Part shown: piece after piece, positions 18,840 to 27,577 of the stretch
Position numbering within the stretch: the stretch's first letter is position 1
How the letters are laid out: each line of letters starts with the position of its first letter
Source: Acidimicrobiia bacterium
GTDB lineage: Bacteria > Actinomycetota > Acidimicrobiia > Spongiisociales > UBA11373
Length of the DNA: 50,311 nt
Direction of reading: 5' to 3'
NCBI GenBank assembly: GCA_040878325.1
Contig: JBBDMM010000017.1
Location: 1-50,311, forward strand
Position numbers and translations under genes: made by a program
The notes under the pieces: model-generated
The model's input: only the letters and a program-made list of their open reading frames with translations
Told to the model about the DNA's origin: nothing
The model's database searches: none

Positions 18840-19586
18840 CTAGTACCCCACCGCCCAGAGCACCAGGCCATGTGGAGGGGCGGCGCCGCGGGCGGCGTTG
18901 CGGTCGCGGGCTTCGAAGATCTGGGGGATCGCACTCACCGGAACCCGTCCCCGGCCGATCTCCACGGACAGCGCCACCAGCGACCTGACCATCTGGTGGC
19001 AGAAGGCGTTGGCGGAGATCTCGAACACGAGCAAGCCCCGTGTGCCGTGGTCCTCCTCACGCCACCACGACGCCGAGGTGACCCGCCGCACTGCCGTCTT
19101 GCCTTCGTCTGAACGGCAGAACGAGGCGAAGTCGTGCTCGCCGACGAATGTTGCTGCGGCCGCAACCATCGCCTGCGTGTCGAGTGGCGACTCGATATGC
19201 CAAACCGTGTGGCGCCTGAGGGGGTCAGCCGCGGGTCGGTCATCGGCGAAGTATCGGTAGGTCCGCGAGACCGCGCTGAAGCGCGCATCGAACCCGTCCG
19301 GAGCCGGCGACACCGACCGAACCACCACCTCGGGCCCGAGCATGGCATTCAGCGATCGGCCGATGCGCTCGGTGTCGAGCCCTTCCCCCGCCTCGAACGA
19401 AACGACCTGGCTCGAGGCATGTACCCCGGCATCGGTGCGCCCGGCAACGGTGGTGGACACCTTCGACCCCAGCACGGTGGCGAGGGCCCGGTCGAGGTCC
19501 TCCTGGACGGTGCGCACCCCCGGATTGGCGGCGTATCCGTGAAAACCGGAACCGTCGTAGGCGAGGTCGATGCGATATGCCGCCAT
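18840..19586 (-). CDS. truA: tRNA pseudouridine synthase TruA
   Basis: 248 residues. It isomerises uridines 38-40 in the anticodon arm of tRNA. The catalytic Asp is in GRTDAGVHASSQVVSF near residue 52. LAYDGSGFHGYAANPG at the start, and FCHQMVRSLVALSVEIGRG near 190, complete the family pattern. truA usually follows rplQ in actinobacteria; here about 6.7 kb of accessory genes separates them. Confidence 0.97.
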   Translation of the reverse strand: MAAYRIDLAYDGSGFHGYAANPGVRTVQEDLDRALATVLGSKVSTTVAGRTDAGVHASSQVVSFEAGEGLDTERIGRSLNAMLGPEVVVRSVSPAPDGFDARFSAVSRTYRYFADDRPAADPLRRHTVWHIESPLDTQAMVAAAATFVGEHDFASFCRSDEGKTAVRRVTSASWWREEDHGTRGLLVFEISANAFCHQMVRSLVALSVEIGRGRVPVSAIPQIFEARDRNAARGAAPPHGLVLWAVGY

Positions 19587-19666
19587 GCAGGAAGACTATG
19601 TCCCATACGGGCCGATGCGAAACGGATGGCGATCTGCCCGCCGGCGAGGCACCTAGGCTGCCCGAC

Positions 19667-20155
19667 GTGATCCGGCATGCCATCGACGCCGCCCTCCTGC
19701 GACGCAACCCCTACTTGCGCATGGTGCTTGCCCCTGACGGGGTCGCCGACGGGGCGATCGTCGTCGCCGCGGTGCACGCCATCCTTGCGGTCCCCTTTGT
19801 CATGGCGGGGGCGGGCGTGCTCGCCGCCGCGAGTCTGATCCTGTCCGGGCTCGTCGGTTGGATCATGCTCAGCGGCCTGGTGTACCTCATCGGGAAGCAT
19901 GCCCTCGACGGCTATGGGTCGTTTCCCGGCACGATGGCGGCAACCAGCATCGGCCAACCGGTCCTCATCGCCGCGCTGCCGCTTTCGCGACTCATCGACC
20001 CTTTCCAGGCGATCCTGGTGGTGTCGATCTGGCTGGTGCTGACGATCTGGGTGGCGGCGCGAGTTGCTCTCGAACTCGACTTCGGCCGCGCCGCCATCGC
20101 CGCAGTCGGCGGCTGGTTCGCCTACCTGGTGGTCATCTCGCTCTTCCGGATCTAG
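19667..20155 (+). CDS. Yip1-like integral membrane protein
   Basis: 162 residues from the GTG at 19667, with about four to five hydrophobic helices starting near residue 27. The layout (soluble N-terminus with RNPYLRMVLAPDG, then a helical bundle containing GSFPGTMAATSIGQP) resembles bacterial Yip1-domain proteins, whose function is generally unknown. The frame is open 90 nt further upstream, but there it enters the promoter zone of divergent truA. It converges with the aminomutase gene, 21 nt apart. Confidence 0.6.
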   Translation: MIRHAIDAALLRRNPYLRMVLAPDGVADGAIVVAAVHAILAVPFVMAGAGVLAAASLILSGLVGWIMLSGLVYLIGKHALDGYGSFPGTMAATSIGQPVLIAALPLSRLIDPFQAILVVSIWLVLTIWVAARVALELDFGRAAIAAVGGWFAYLVVISLFRI

Positions 20156-20176
20156 CGGACCGCCATCTGCGGCCGG

Positions 20177-21589
20177 CTACTTCTCCGTTCGCACCGACGA
20201 CGGCGAGCGCTTCGGTCGATCGGGGCGGGAGTCGACGGGACCGGGTCGCCTCATGATCTGGACCGGAGTGGGTACCTCGTCCTTCTGGTGATGGCGGGTC
20301 ACCGAGTCGTCGAACAACCACTGGTCGGCCTCCCGGATCGGCCGAAGCTGGTCGAACCAGGTGGCGTTCTCGTCGAACTCCGCGAAGAACGGAACCGCCA
20401 CCCTTTCCGGGGCCCTCGCCTGGAGGTACTCGAGCACGAACACCTTCTTCCCCGACACCTGGGCGGTTCCGGCCACCCTGATCTTCCCCGGCGTCGCCGA
20501 CATGGATGGCCCGCGCACGGTCCGGGCGAGGCCTGAGACCTGTCGGTAGGCCCGCCGGAAGATCGTCTGCGCCTCGGCCAGCGGCACCTCGAAGTAGGCC
20601 CGCGCCCCCGTGTCGCGCACCACGAACATGTAATACGGCACAAGACCTAGCTGGATCCCGCGCCGCCACAAGTCGGCCCAGATCTCCGGATCCGCGTTGA
20701 TGTGACGCAGCACCGGGCTCTGCATCCGGATGTTGGTGCCGGTGGAGACGACCCGCCTCGCCGCGTCCTGGGCGATGTCGGTGCCGAGTTCCACCGGGTG
20801 GGAGTAGTGCCCCATCAAGGCAACATGCTTGCCGGCGGCCACGATCTCCTCGAAGAGACCGAGGAGGTCGTCGGCATCGTCATCGGTCACGAATCGCTGT
20901 GGCCAATACGCCACCGCCTTCGACCCGATCCTGATGCTGGTGAGGTGATCGATCTTCAGGAGAGGCTCGATGTACCGCCGCAATACCCGGGTCTTCATGA
21001 TGAGCGGGTCGCCGCCCGTGATCAGCACGTCGGTGACCTCAGGGTGTGCGGCCAGATACGAGCCGACCAGTTCGGTGTCGTCGGTGCCGAAGCGAAGTTC
21101 CTTCGGGCCCACGAACTGGGCCCACCGGAAACAGAAGGTGCAATACGCGTGGCACGTCTGCCCCCTGTTCGGAAAGAACAGCACCGTCTCGCGGTACTTG
21201 TGCTGAATCCCATCGACCGGGGCACACTCGAACTCGGGGACATTGTGCGTCATCTGCCCGGCAGGGTGGGGGTTGAGGGTCGACCGAATCGAGTTCGCGG
21301 CCTCCTCCAGAACGGTGCGTTCCGCACCCGAGTCGACCAGCGCGGCCATCGTCTCGAAGTCTTCCTCACTCAGCATCCCCCGCTGGGGAAAGGTGAGCTG
21401 GAAGATGGGATCGGCGGGAAGGTTGTCCCAGTCGATCAGTTGATCGACGACGTAGTGGTTGGTCCGAAACGGCAGGACGGTCGCTACGACCCTCACCGCT
21501 CGCTGCAGCTCGGGATCGAGTGCCTGCCATTGGGGCAGCCGATCGATGTTCCCGGCATTGATGGCCTTGAACCTGGTGGTCTCGGTCAT
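20177..21589 (-). CDS. KamA-family radical SAM aminomutase
   Basis: 470 residues. The radical SAM cluster motif CHAYCTFC (CX3CX2C) is near residue 145, and ITGGDPLI follows near 190. The PLP-lysine region of 2,3-aminomutases is present as GPSMSATPGKIRVAG near 355. The enzyme should migrate an amino group from C2 to C3 of an amino acid using SAM, a 4Fe-4S cluster and PLP. Lysine, glutamate or arginine could be the substrate; the determining residues cannot be assigned by eye. beta-Lysine or beta-glutamate as compatible solute is one possible use. The start is the ATG at 21587-21589. No beta-lysine acetyltransferase lies nearby. Confidence 0.82.
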   Translation of the reverse strand: MTETTRFKAINAGNIDRLPQWQALDPELQRAVRVVATVLPFRTNHYVVDQLIDWDNLPADPIFQLTFPQRGMLSEEDFETMAALVDSGAERTVLEEAANSIRSTLNPHPAGQMTHNVPEFECAPVDGIQHKYRETVLFFPNRGQTCHAYCTFCFRWAQFVGPKELRFGTDDTELVGSYLAAHPEVTDVLITGGDPLIMKTRVLRRYIEPLLKIDHLTSIRIGSKAVAYWPQRFVTDDDADDLLGLFEEIVAAGKHVALMGHYSHPVELGTDIAQDAARRVVSTGTNIRMQSPVLRHINADPEIWADLWRRGIQLGLVPYYMFVVRDTGARAYFEVPLAEAQTIFRRAYRQVSGLARTVRGPSMSATPGKIRVAGTAQVSGKKVFVLEYLQARAPERVAVPFFAEFDENATWFDQLRPIREADQWLFDDSVTRHHQKDEVPTPVQIMRRPGPVDSRPDRPKRSPSSVRTEK

Positions 21590-21693
21590 GGCACCTCCGT
21601 CGTTCGACCCGGCGAGTCCGTTCGAACCCGGCGAGAGCGTGCTGAACCGCCATTGTCGCACATGTAGGCGCGGGACGGGGGGCCGCGCTCAAA

Positions 21694-21720
21694 GGTCCCG
21701 CCTCCCGCCTCCCGCAAGAA
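21694..21720. repeat. Heptamer array (GCCTCCC type) with GCAAGAA end
   Basis: Two GCCTCCC units (21700-21713), preceded by a partial unit, are followed by GCAAGAA (21714-21720). It lies in the gap between the aminomutase start (21589) and the NUDIX stop (21776) and does not follow a stop codon on its own strand. Confidence 0.8.
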
Positions 21721-21775
21721 ACGGCCAGCGCTCGAGTGCCGCTACTCCTGCCGCGCGTCGGACCGTCGACCTGGC

Positions 21776-22315
21776 TCAGAGCAACTTGCCTGCCGGGCGG
21801 ATCACGGATCGGTCGACTCCCAGGCCTGCGAGCTCCTCGCGGGTGACCCATACGGCTTCGAGTACCTCGGTGTTGGGATTGAGGTCGGCGCCGTCGGCGA
21901 CAAAGGCGAACCGCACGTCGAAGTGAAGGTGCTCCGGTTGGTCGCCCGATGACCCGAAGCGATGAATGTCGATGTCGACCAGCCTTTCCGTGACCGGATG
22001 GAGCCGGGCGATCCCGGTCTCCTCGACGATCTCCCGGCGGGCGGCCTCGAGCAGCGACGGATCACCGGGATCCACATGCCCTCCGGGTTGCACCCAGATC
22101 CCCAGCCGGGCGTGATGGATCAGCAACAGCCGGTCGCCGTCCGGATGCACCACGAACCCGCTGGCAGTGAAATGGCCGGGGTCGTACTCGGTGCGCCGGA
22201 ACGGATCGTGGGCCACCGCAGCGAGGTCGAGCATGCGCACCCGGTAGGCCTGCTCGTCGGGGTCAGAGGGGTCGTAGGCCGTAAGTAGGGAGATCAGCTC
22301 TGCGCGGCCGGCCAT
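21776..22315 (-). CDS. NUDIX hydrolase, substrate unknown
   Basis: 179 residues. A NUDIX box is present as GGHVDPGDPSLLEAARREI followed by VEETGI. The REXXEE helix is intact, with an Asp at the usual upstream Glu position and one extra residue before the helix. An N-terminal helical region (about residues 1-45) precedes the domain. It hydrolyses a nucleoside diphosphate linked to another moiety; the substrate is not predictable. The ATG at 22313-22315 is chosen. A GCATTGC heptamer array ends 8 nt upstream of it and no ribosome-binding site is visible. Confidence 0.82.
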   Translation of the reverse strand: MAGRAELISLLTAYDPSDPDEQAYRVRMLDLAAVAHDPFRRTEYDPGHFTASGFVVHPDGDRLLLIHHARLGIWVQPGGHVDPGDPSLLEAARREIVEETGIARLHPVTERLVDIDIHRFGSSGDQPEHLHFDVRFAFVADGADLNPNTEVLEAVWVTREELAGLGVDRSVIRPAGKLL

Positions 22316-22323
22316 CTCAAGAT

Positions 22324-22395
22324 GCAATGCGCAATGCGCAATGCGCAAGGCGACCAACCGCATCGCGCGCCGCGCATCGCGCATCGCGCATCGCG
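22324..22395. repeat. Two heptamer arrays upstream of the NUDIX start
   Basis: Three GCAATGC units (22324-22344) end in GCAAGGC. After 13 bases, three GCGCATC units follow (22372-22392). Both lie in the presumed 5' leader of the NUDIX gene, downstream of the LLM oxidoreductase stop (22436). Confidence 0.92.
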
Positions 22396-22435
22396 GCGAG
22401 AGGCGGCCCGGCGCGATCTGGGTAAACGACCCCGA

Positions 22436-23254
22436 TCACCCCCCACCGCCGTTGGCCTCATCACGCCACGCGACCCACCTGTCGAGGAACGCCAGGTCGT
22501 AGAGGGGGCCGCCTTTGCCGAAGGTGAGCAAGGTGGCCCCGGCTTCCACCAGGGTATCGCCGACGGAGGGGTCGTCCCACGAGGCCATCCGAATGCCTGC
22601 CGAGCGCTCGATCTCCGCTGGATCGCGGCTGACGGCCCGGCAGTGACCGTCGAGCACCTCGTTCTTGTGGCGGATCGTCTCGGCGTCACCGAAGCCGTGC
22701 CAGATGTCCGCATGCTCGGCGGTGATCCGAAGGGTGACCTTCTCTCCCCCGCCGCCAACCATGATCGGCATGTCCCGCAGCGGCGGCGGGTTCAACTTTG
22801 TGAGCCGCTCCTCGATGATCGGCAGGTCCCGCTTCAGGGCCCGCAGGCGCCCTGGCGCGGTCCCGAACTCGTATCCGAACTCCAGGTAGTCGCGCTCGAA
22901 CCACCCGGAACCGATGCCGAGAATCACCCGCCCCCCCGAGATGTGATCCACGGTGCGGGCCATGTCCGCCAGCAGGTTCGGATTCCGGTACGAGTTGCAG
23001 GTCACCAGCGGGCCGATCTCGACCCGGCTGGTCACCTCGGCGAAGGACGCCAACTGGGTCCAGCACTCGAAATGCGCCCCATCGGGATCGTCGTAAAGGG
23101 GGTAGAAGTGGTCCCAGTTGAAGACGATGTCCACCCCGCGCTCCTCAGCTTCGATGGCGGCATCCCGCATCGCCCCATAGGACGCCTGCTGCGGATGCAC
23201 TTGAAGGGCGAGCCGGATGGGGTACGGGTAGGGAGAGTTCATGAGGTCAGACAC
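22436..23254 (-). CDS. LLM-class (F420-dependent type) oxidoreductase
   Basis: 272 residues with the luciferase-like TIM-barrel pattern: IRLALQVHPQ near the start, NWDHFYPL near 45, GPLVTCNSYRNPNLLADM near 80 and GGRVILGIGSGWFERDY near 106-122. The last two motifs are typical of actinobacterial F420-dependent reductases. Cofactor F420 is inferred from family and phylum, and the substrate is unknown. The start may be GTG at 23252-23254 or ATG at 23240-23242; neither has a good ribosome site. Confidence 0.82.
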   Translation of the reverse strand: MSDLMNSPYPYPIRLALQVHPQQASYGAMRDAAIEAEERGVDIVFNWDHFYPLYDDPDGAHFECWTQLASFAEVTSRVEIGPLVTCNSYRNPNLLADMARTVDHISGGRVILGIGSGWFERDYLEFGYEFGTAPGRLRALKRDLPIIEERLTKLNPPPLRDMPIMVGGGGEKVTLRITAEHADIWHGFGDAETIRHKNEVLDGHCRAVSRDPAEIERSAGIRMASWDDPSVGDTLVEAGATLLTFGKGGPLYDLAFLDRWVAWRDEANGGGG

Positions 23255-23264
23255 TAGGAGAGGA

Positions 23265-23339
23265 GCGAAAGGCGAAAGGCGAAAGGCGAAACCGCGTCAG
23301 TACTTCTCTTGTCTTACCAATCGCCAAATCGCCAATCGC
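23265..23339. repeat. Heptamer arrays between LLM oxidoreductase and ClC genes
   Basis: Three GCGAAAG units (23265-23285) plus a partial one; then, after CTCTTGTCTTA, a GCCAATC-type array (23316-23339) with one unit lengthened to eight bases. In the sense of the ClC gene this second array follows the stop codon (23364-23366) and ends in GTAAGACAAGAG. Confidence 0.85.
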
Positions 23340-23363
23340 TGGGCGAGCGAAGCAAGGCGCTGC

Positions 23364-25613
23364 TCACCCCGCTCCAACCTTCAGTCGCTCGGCAAACACT
23401 CTCCGCGGGCCGGAGCGGGCGAAGACGGTGAGCACGTCCCCTGCCTCGAGCACGGTGTGGCCGGTGGGGACGATCACCTCGCCGAGGCGTCGCACCGACA
23501 CCACCGTGCACCCTGCCGGTACGGCCACCTCCCGTATCGGCCTTCCCGCCGCCGTCGAACCACGAGGAATCTCCAAGTCGAAGAAGCGTGCTTCGTCGTC
23601 GGGGACCACGATGTCGAGCTCGGCGGTGTCGCCGGCGTGGAGACGCTCGTCCAGTTGGGCTCCCACCCCGGGGCGGGCGAAGACGGTGAGGACGTCGTCG
23701 TGCCGCAGCCTGGTGTTCCCGTCGGGTACCAGCACCTCCAACCCCCTTCTGACCGACACGACCGTGGCCCCGCCCGGAACCGGCAATTCCTTGAGAAGTC
23801 GCCCGTCGGCGACCGAACCGGGGGTGATACGCACCTCGTGGAAGTCGGCGCCGGCGGCCACCCTCGCCTGGAGGCGGGAACGGCCCAGGTCGTGATCGAT
23901 CTCCTGCCCGAGAGCGATGTGATAGGCCTTGACGGCGTCCTCGCGGCGGAACATCGCAATCAGCCGACCCGGATCGTCGTCGGCGACGACCGGGATCCGT
24001 CCGATGCCGACCGAGGCCATCCGCTCCAGTACCTGCGACACCGGTGTCGCCGGGGTGACCGTGACCGGGCGCGGCGTCATGGCGTCGGCCGCGGTCACCG
24101 AGTCGGACGGGCCACCAGTCCGAACGATGTCGCTGACTGTGAGCACGCCCACCAGGCGCCCGCCGTCGACCACCGGGACACCGTGGAGGCGGTTCTCGTC
24201 CATCAGTCGCTGGACCTCGGCGGTCGTCGCGGAAACCTCCGCGGCGACAGGGGTGCGATCCACGATCTCCGCCACCGTCACGGTGTCGAGAAGATCCACC
24301 TCGCTCCGTCTGGTGAGGGTGATCCCCATCTTCCGTAGCGCCATCGAGTAGACGCTGTCGCGGTGCACCCGGTCGGCGAGGAAGGTCGCCAGTGAGGCAG
24401 CCAGCATCAGGGGCAAGACCAGGCCGTAGTCCTGGGTGATCTCGAACACGATCAGGATCGAGGTCAACGGGGCCCGGGCGACCGCGGCGAAGGTCGCCGC
24501 CATCCCGACCACAGCGAATGAGCCGGGCTCGAGGGTCGAAACGGTCCAGAACGGGGCGACGAGGTCGGTGAACCCGGCCCCGAGTGCCGCACCGATGAAA
24601 AGACTGGGCATGAAGGCGCCGCCCGACCCGCCCGAACCCAGTGTGAGGGCGGTCGCCACGATCTTGGCGAGGGCGATGCCGAGGACGGCGTACCAGACGA
24701 TCGAGTCGGTGGTGAGGAGGCCGAGCAGACCCCGCACGTAGTCCTGCCCGGTACCGAGGATCCGGGGCTCGAAGAACCCGATACCGGCCACCAGCAGCCC
24801 CAGCACCACCGGCCCCACCCAGGCGCGCCTCGGCTTCCCCACCGAGTCCGCGGCATGGATCGCCCGCAGGAACAGCCAGCCAACGAGGGCGGCGAGCACC
24901 CCGAGCAGCGCATACAGGATGAGCTCGCGCGGGTCGCGGACCCGGTGGGGGAACGAGCGGAGGATCAGTTCCTCACCCACGATCGATCGAGTGGTCACCG
25001 CGGCCGACACCGAGGCCACCACCACTGCATTCAGATGGCGGATGGCAAAGTTGCCGAGGATCACTTCCATCGCAAACAGCATCCCGGCGATGGGTGCGTT
25101 GAACGAGGCCCCGATGGCCGCCCCGGCGCCTGCAGCCACCAGACTCCGCACCCGGTCTTCTCCGAGGCCAGTGTGCCGGGCGATCGAAGATCCGATCGAT
25201 GCTCCCACCTGGACGATCGGACCCTCCCGACCGGCCGATCCGCCGCTACCGACGGTGAGGGCGGTGGTCAGGATCTTGAGAGGGGCAGATCGCGTAGGCA
25301 GATAGCCGGACCGCACCGCCAGAGCAGCCGCCGCCTCGGGCACGCCATCGCCCGCCACTTCCGGGGCGAAGCGACGGGCAATGGCCCACGCGAGCAACAG
25401 GCCGAGCGGCACAGTTCCGAGAAAGATCAGCTGGGGTGTATCGAGTGACTCACCGGCCCACTCGATGATTTCCGCAATGCCCTCGATCGCCCCGATGAGG
25501 CCGGCCGCCGCCAGGCCGACGATCACCCCGACCGCCACCGAAAGGGCAAGAAACACTGCAGCGCCCCTGCGTTGCAAAGCCGAGACGAGCATCCCCCAGA
25601 GGCGACGAAGCAT
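23364..25613 (-). CDS. ClC-family chloride transporter with CBS pair and two RCK_C domains
   Basis: 749 residues. The ClC core occupies about residues 1-440: the Ser107-loop equivalent reads GDGVP rather than GSGIP, the gating-glutamate motif is GREGP, and the third is GGAFMP. Presence of the gating Glu favours a Cl-/H+ antiporter over a channel. A CBS-domain pair (about 445-565) is followed by two consecutive TrkA-C/RCK_C modules (about 590-655 and 675-740), both with the DDVLTVFA or GDVLTVFA end. These cytosolic domains probably bind nucleotides or other ligands. The ATG at 25611-25613 (MLRRLW) is chosen; an upstream GTG adds 11 residues without family support. Confidence 0.92.
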   Translation of the reverse strand: MLRRLWGMLVSALQRRGAAVFLALSVAVGVIVGLAAAGLIGAIEGIAEIIEWAGESLDTPQLIFLGTVPLGLLLAWAIARRFAPEVAGDGVPEAAAALAVRSGYLPTRSAPLKILTTALTVGSGGSAGREGPIVQVGASIGSSIARHTGLGEDRVRSLVAAGAGAAIGASFNAPIAGMLFAMEVILGNFAIRHLNAVVVASVSAAVTTRSIVGEELILRSFPHRVRDPRELILYALLGVLAALVGWLFLRAIHAADSVGKPRRAWVGPVVLGLLVAGIGFFEPRILGTGQDYVRGLLGLLTTDSIVWYAVLGIALAKIVATALTLGSGGSGGAFMPSLFIGAALGAGFTDLVAPFWTVSTLEPGSFAVVGMAATFAAVARAPLTSILIVFEITQDYGLVLPLMLAASLATFLADRVHRDSVYSMALRKMGITLTRRSEVDLLDTVTVAEIVDRTPVAAEVSATTAEVQRLMDENRLHGVPVVDGGRLVGVLTVSDIVRTGGPSDSVTAADAMTPRPVTVTPATPVSQVLERMASVGIGRIPVVADDDPGRLIAMFRREDAVKAYHIALGQEIDHDLGRSRLQARVAAGADFHEVRITPGSVADGRLLKELPVPGGATVVSVRRGLEVLVPDGNTRLRHDDVLTVFARPGVGAQLDERLHAGDTAELDIVVPDDEARFFDLEIPRGSTAAGRPIREVAVPAGCTVVSVRRLGEVIVPTGHTVLEAGDVLTVFARSGPRRVFAERLKVGAG

Positions 25614-25695
25614 CAGGGGACGATAACGCCCGGTCCCGGGGTGCACCCGACAGCCCGGTAGGCGTCAGACAATGGACGGAGGGGGGTCGGCTCTC

Positions 25696-26190
25696 TCAGC
25701 GGCAGGGATGCAAATCGCCGCAGCGGTGGTACCGCAGGTACACCAGGTTCTCTTGATCGATCCCCTGCTCTTCGAGGGATGCGCGGATGGGGGCGTTGAG
25801 GGTGTCGTCGATCATCGACCAGGGCGCGAGCATCACCCCGAGACCATCCTTGCGCAAACAGGTCTCACCCAGGCCACACACCCGGGTGGTCCACCCGTCG
25901 CCGCGCAGACTTTCGGCGACTTCTTCGATGACTTGATCAGCGGGGACACCCGGTTGATCGAGGACGAGGCCGTACCCGTCGCACTCCGAGGCGTCACAAG
26001 TCGAATGTGAATCCACCACCTCGATGCCGCCCGGCAGGACGAGAAGTTCGACGTCGGGCAGTGTGGGCCGGTCGTCGGCGATGACTGCAGCCACCATCGA
26101 GGTGGCGACGATGAGAAAGCTGCCCAGCATCAGCACCCCGATGACCAGCATCGAGGCGGGGAGAGTGCGAGTCTCATCGATCAAAGTCAC
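25696..26190 (-). CDS. Uncharacterised membrane-anchored Cys-rich protein
   Basis: 164 residues. One hydrophobic helix (about residues 13-38) is preceded by a short charged N-terminus, so the rest is probably extracytoplasmic. That part holds six cysteines in STCDASECDGYG, RVCGLGETC and HRCGDLHPC, an even number suited to disulfides. I do not recognise the family. It starts 74 nt after rplQ in the same direction and may be read through from the alpha operon. Confidence 0.6.
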   Translation of the reverse strand: MTLIDETRTLPASMLVIGVLMLGSFLIVATSMVAAVIADDRPTLPDVELLVLPGGIEVVDSHSTCDASECDGYGLVLDQPGVPADQVIEEVAESLRGDGWTTRVCGLGETCLRKDGLGVMLAPWSMIDDTLNAPIRASLEEQGIDQENLVYLRYHRCGDLHPCR

Positions 26191-26264
26191 GCGCTCCGAC
26201 CCGCGACGGGCGACCCCAGGCGTACGCGAGGATCAGCGGTCCAGAGTGCCATCGAGCTGAAGGC

Positions 26265-26615
26265 TCAGACGAGCTCGACGACTGCCATTTCGGCGCCATC
26301 ACCCCGCCGCGGCCCGAGGCGCACGATCCGGGTGTAACCGCCAGGCCGCTCGGCATACCGGGGGGCGACCATGTCGAATAGGCGAGTGACGACTTCGGTG
26401 TCCTCGATGTCGGCGAGCACCATGCGGCGGGCATGGAGCGAGCCGGTCCGAGCCTTGGTGATCAGCTTCTCGGCATAGGGCCGCAGCATCTTTGCCTTGG
26501 CGACGGTGGTGGTGACCCGCTCATCCCAGATGAGCTCCTTGGCAAGGTTGCTCAGGATGTGCTTCTGATGGGTGGCGTCACCGCCGAGCCGGGGACCCTT
26601 CTTGGGGCGAGGCAT
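26265..26615 (-). CDS. rplQ: 50S ribosomal protein L17
   Basis: 116 residues. [40 protein letters not shown] and a C-terminal [19 protein letters not shown] are the family signature. The start overlaps the rpoA stop by one base (TGATG). Last ribosomal gene of the alpha operon. Confidence 0.98.
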   Translation of the reverse strand: MPRPKKGPRLGGDATHQKHILSNLAKELIWDERVTTTVAKAKMLRPYAEKLITKARTGSLHARRMVLADIEDTEVVTRLFDMVAPRYAERPGGYTRIVRLGPRRGDGAEMAVVELV

Positions 26616-27565
26616 CAGGCGCTGACTTCCTGGTCCCGCGCCGAGGCCAGCGACAAGCCGAGCTCGTCGAGCTTGGCCGCCACTTCTTCGAGGCTCTTCT
26701 GTCCGAAGTTGGTGATGTTGAGCAGGTCTTCCTCGGTCCGCAGCACCAGCTCGCCCACCGTCTGGATCTGGGCGCGGCGCAGGCAGTTGCGAGGACGCTC
26801 GGAGAGGTCGAGGGCCTCGATCGGAAGGTCCAGGTCCGGCGAGCTCGACTCGGCCGTCACCACATCGCCCAACTCGAGCCCGACCCCCTCGCCGAAATCG
26901 GCGAAGAGCCCCATCAACTCGTTCAGCGTCTTGCCGGCCGACGAGATCGCCTCGCGGGGGGTGGCCGACCCGTCGGTGTGGATGTCGATGATGAGCTTGT
27001 CGAAGTTCGTCATCTGCCCCACCTGGGTGTTGCCGACCGTGTACGCCACCTTGCGCACCGGCGAGAAGATCGAGTCGATGGGGATCACGCCGATCCCTTC
27101 GCCGCGATTGTTCTTGTCGGCGCTGCGGTAGCCGACCCCGCGCTCGGCGGACATCTCGATCTCGAGCTTGCCCGACGACGAGAGCGTTGCGAGGTGATGG
27201 TCGGGGTTGACGATCTCCACCCCGGCCGGGGCCTTGATGTCGCCGGCGGTGATTTCGCCCTTGCCCTTGGCGGTCAGATAGAGCACCTGAGGCCCGTCGA
27301 CATCGATGCGGAGGACCACCTGCTTGAGGTTGAGGATGATGTCGACCACGTCCTCGGTTACCCCGGTGACGGTGGCGAACTCATGCTGCACCCCCTCGAT
27401 GCGGACGCTGGTGATGGCCGCACCCGGGATGCGGGCCAGCAGCGTGCGCCGCAGGGTGTTCCCCAGCGTGTAGCCGAAACCTGGTTCGAGCGGCTCAACG
27501 ATGAAACGCGAGCGGTCGTCGTCGACGACTTCTTCCTCGATCTGTGGACGCTGGACGATCAACAC
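26615..27565 (-). CDS. rpoA: RNA polymerase alpha subunit
   Basis: 316 residues. The N-terminal assembly domain (about 1-230) has [17 protein letters not shown] and [16 protein letters not shown]. The C-terminal domain (about 250-310) has [19 protein letters not shown] and [17 protein letters not shown], including the Arg corresponding to the UP-element-binding R265 of E. coli. It initiates core polymerase assembly and contacts activators. Between rpsD and rplQ, the usual order. Confidence 0.99.
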   Translation of the reverse strand: MLIVQRPQIEEEVVDDDRSRFIVEPLEPGFGYTLGNTLRRTLLARIPGAAITSVRIEGVQHEFATVTGVTEDVVDIILNLKQVVLRIDVDGPQVLYLTAKGKGEITAGDIKAPAGVEIVNPDHHLATLSSSGKLEIEMSAERGVGYRSADKNNRGEGIGVIPIDSIFSPVRKVAYTVGNTQVGQMTNFDKLIIDIHTDGSATPREAISSAGKTLNELMGLFADFGEGVGLELGDVVTAESSSPDLDLPIEALDLSERPRNCLRRAQIQTVGELVLRTEEDLLNITNFGQKSLEEVAAKLDELGLSLASARDQEVSA

Positions 27566-27577
27566 GGTTCGGGCCCC

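Noticed and set aside
25614-25695. Fluoride riboswitch upstream of the ClC gene
   Set aside because: A CTGATG occurs at the start codon, but the conserved GGCGATGG and ACCGCC parts are absent.
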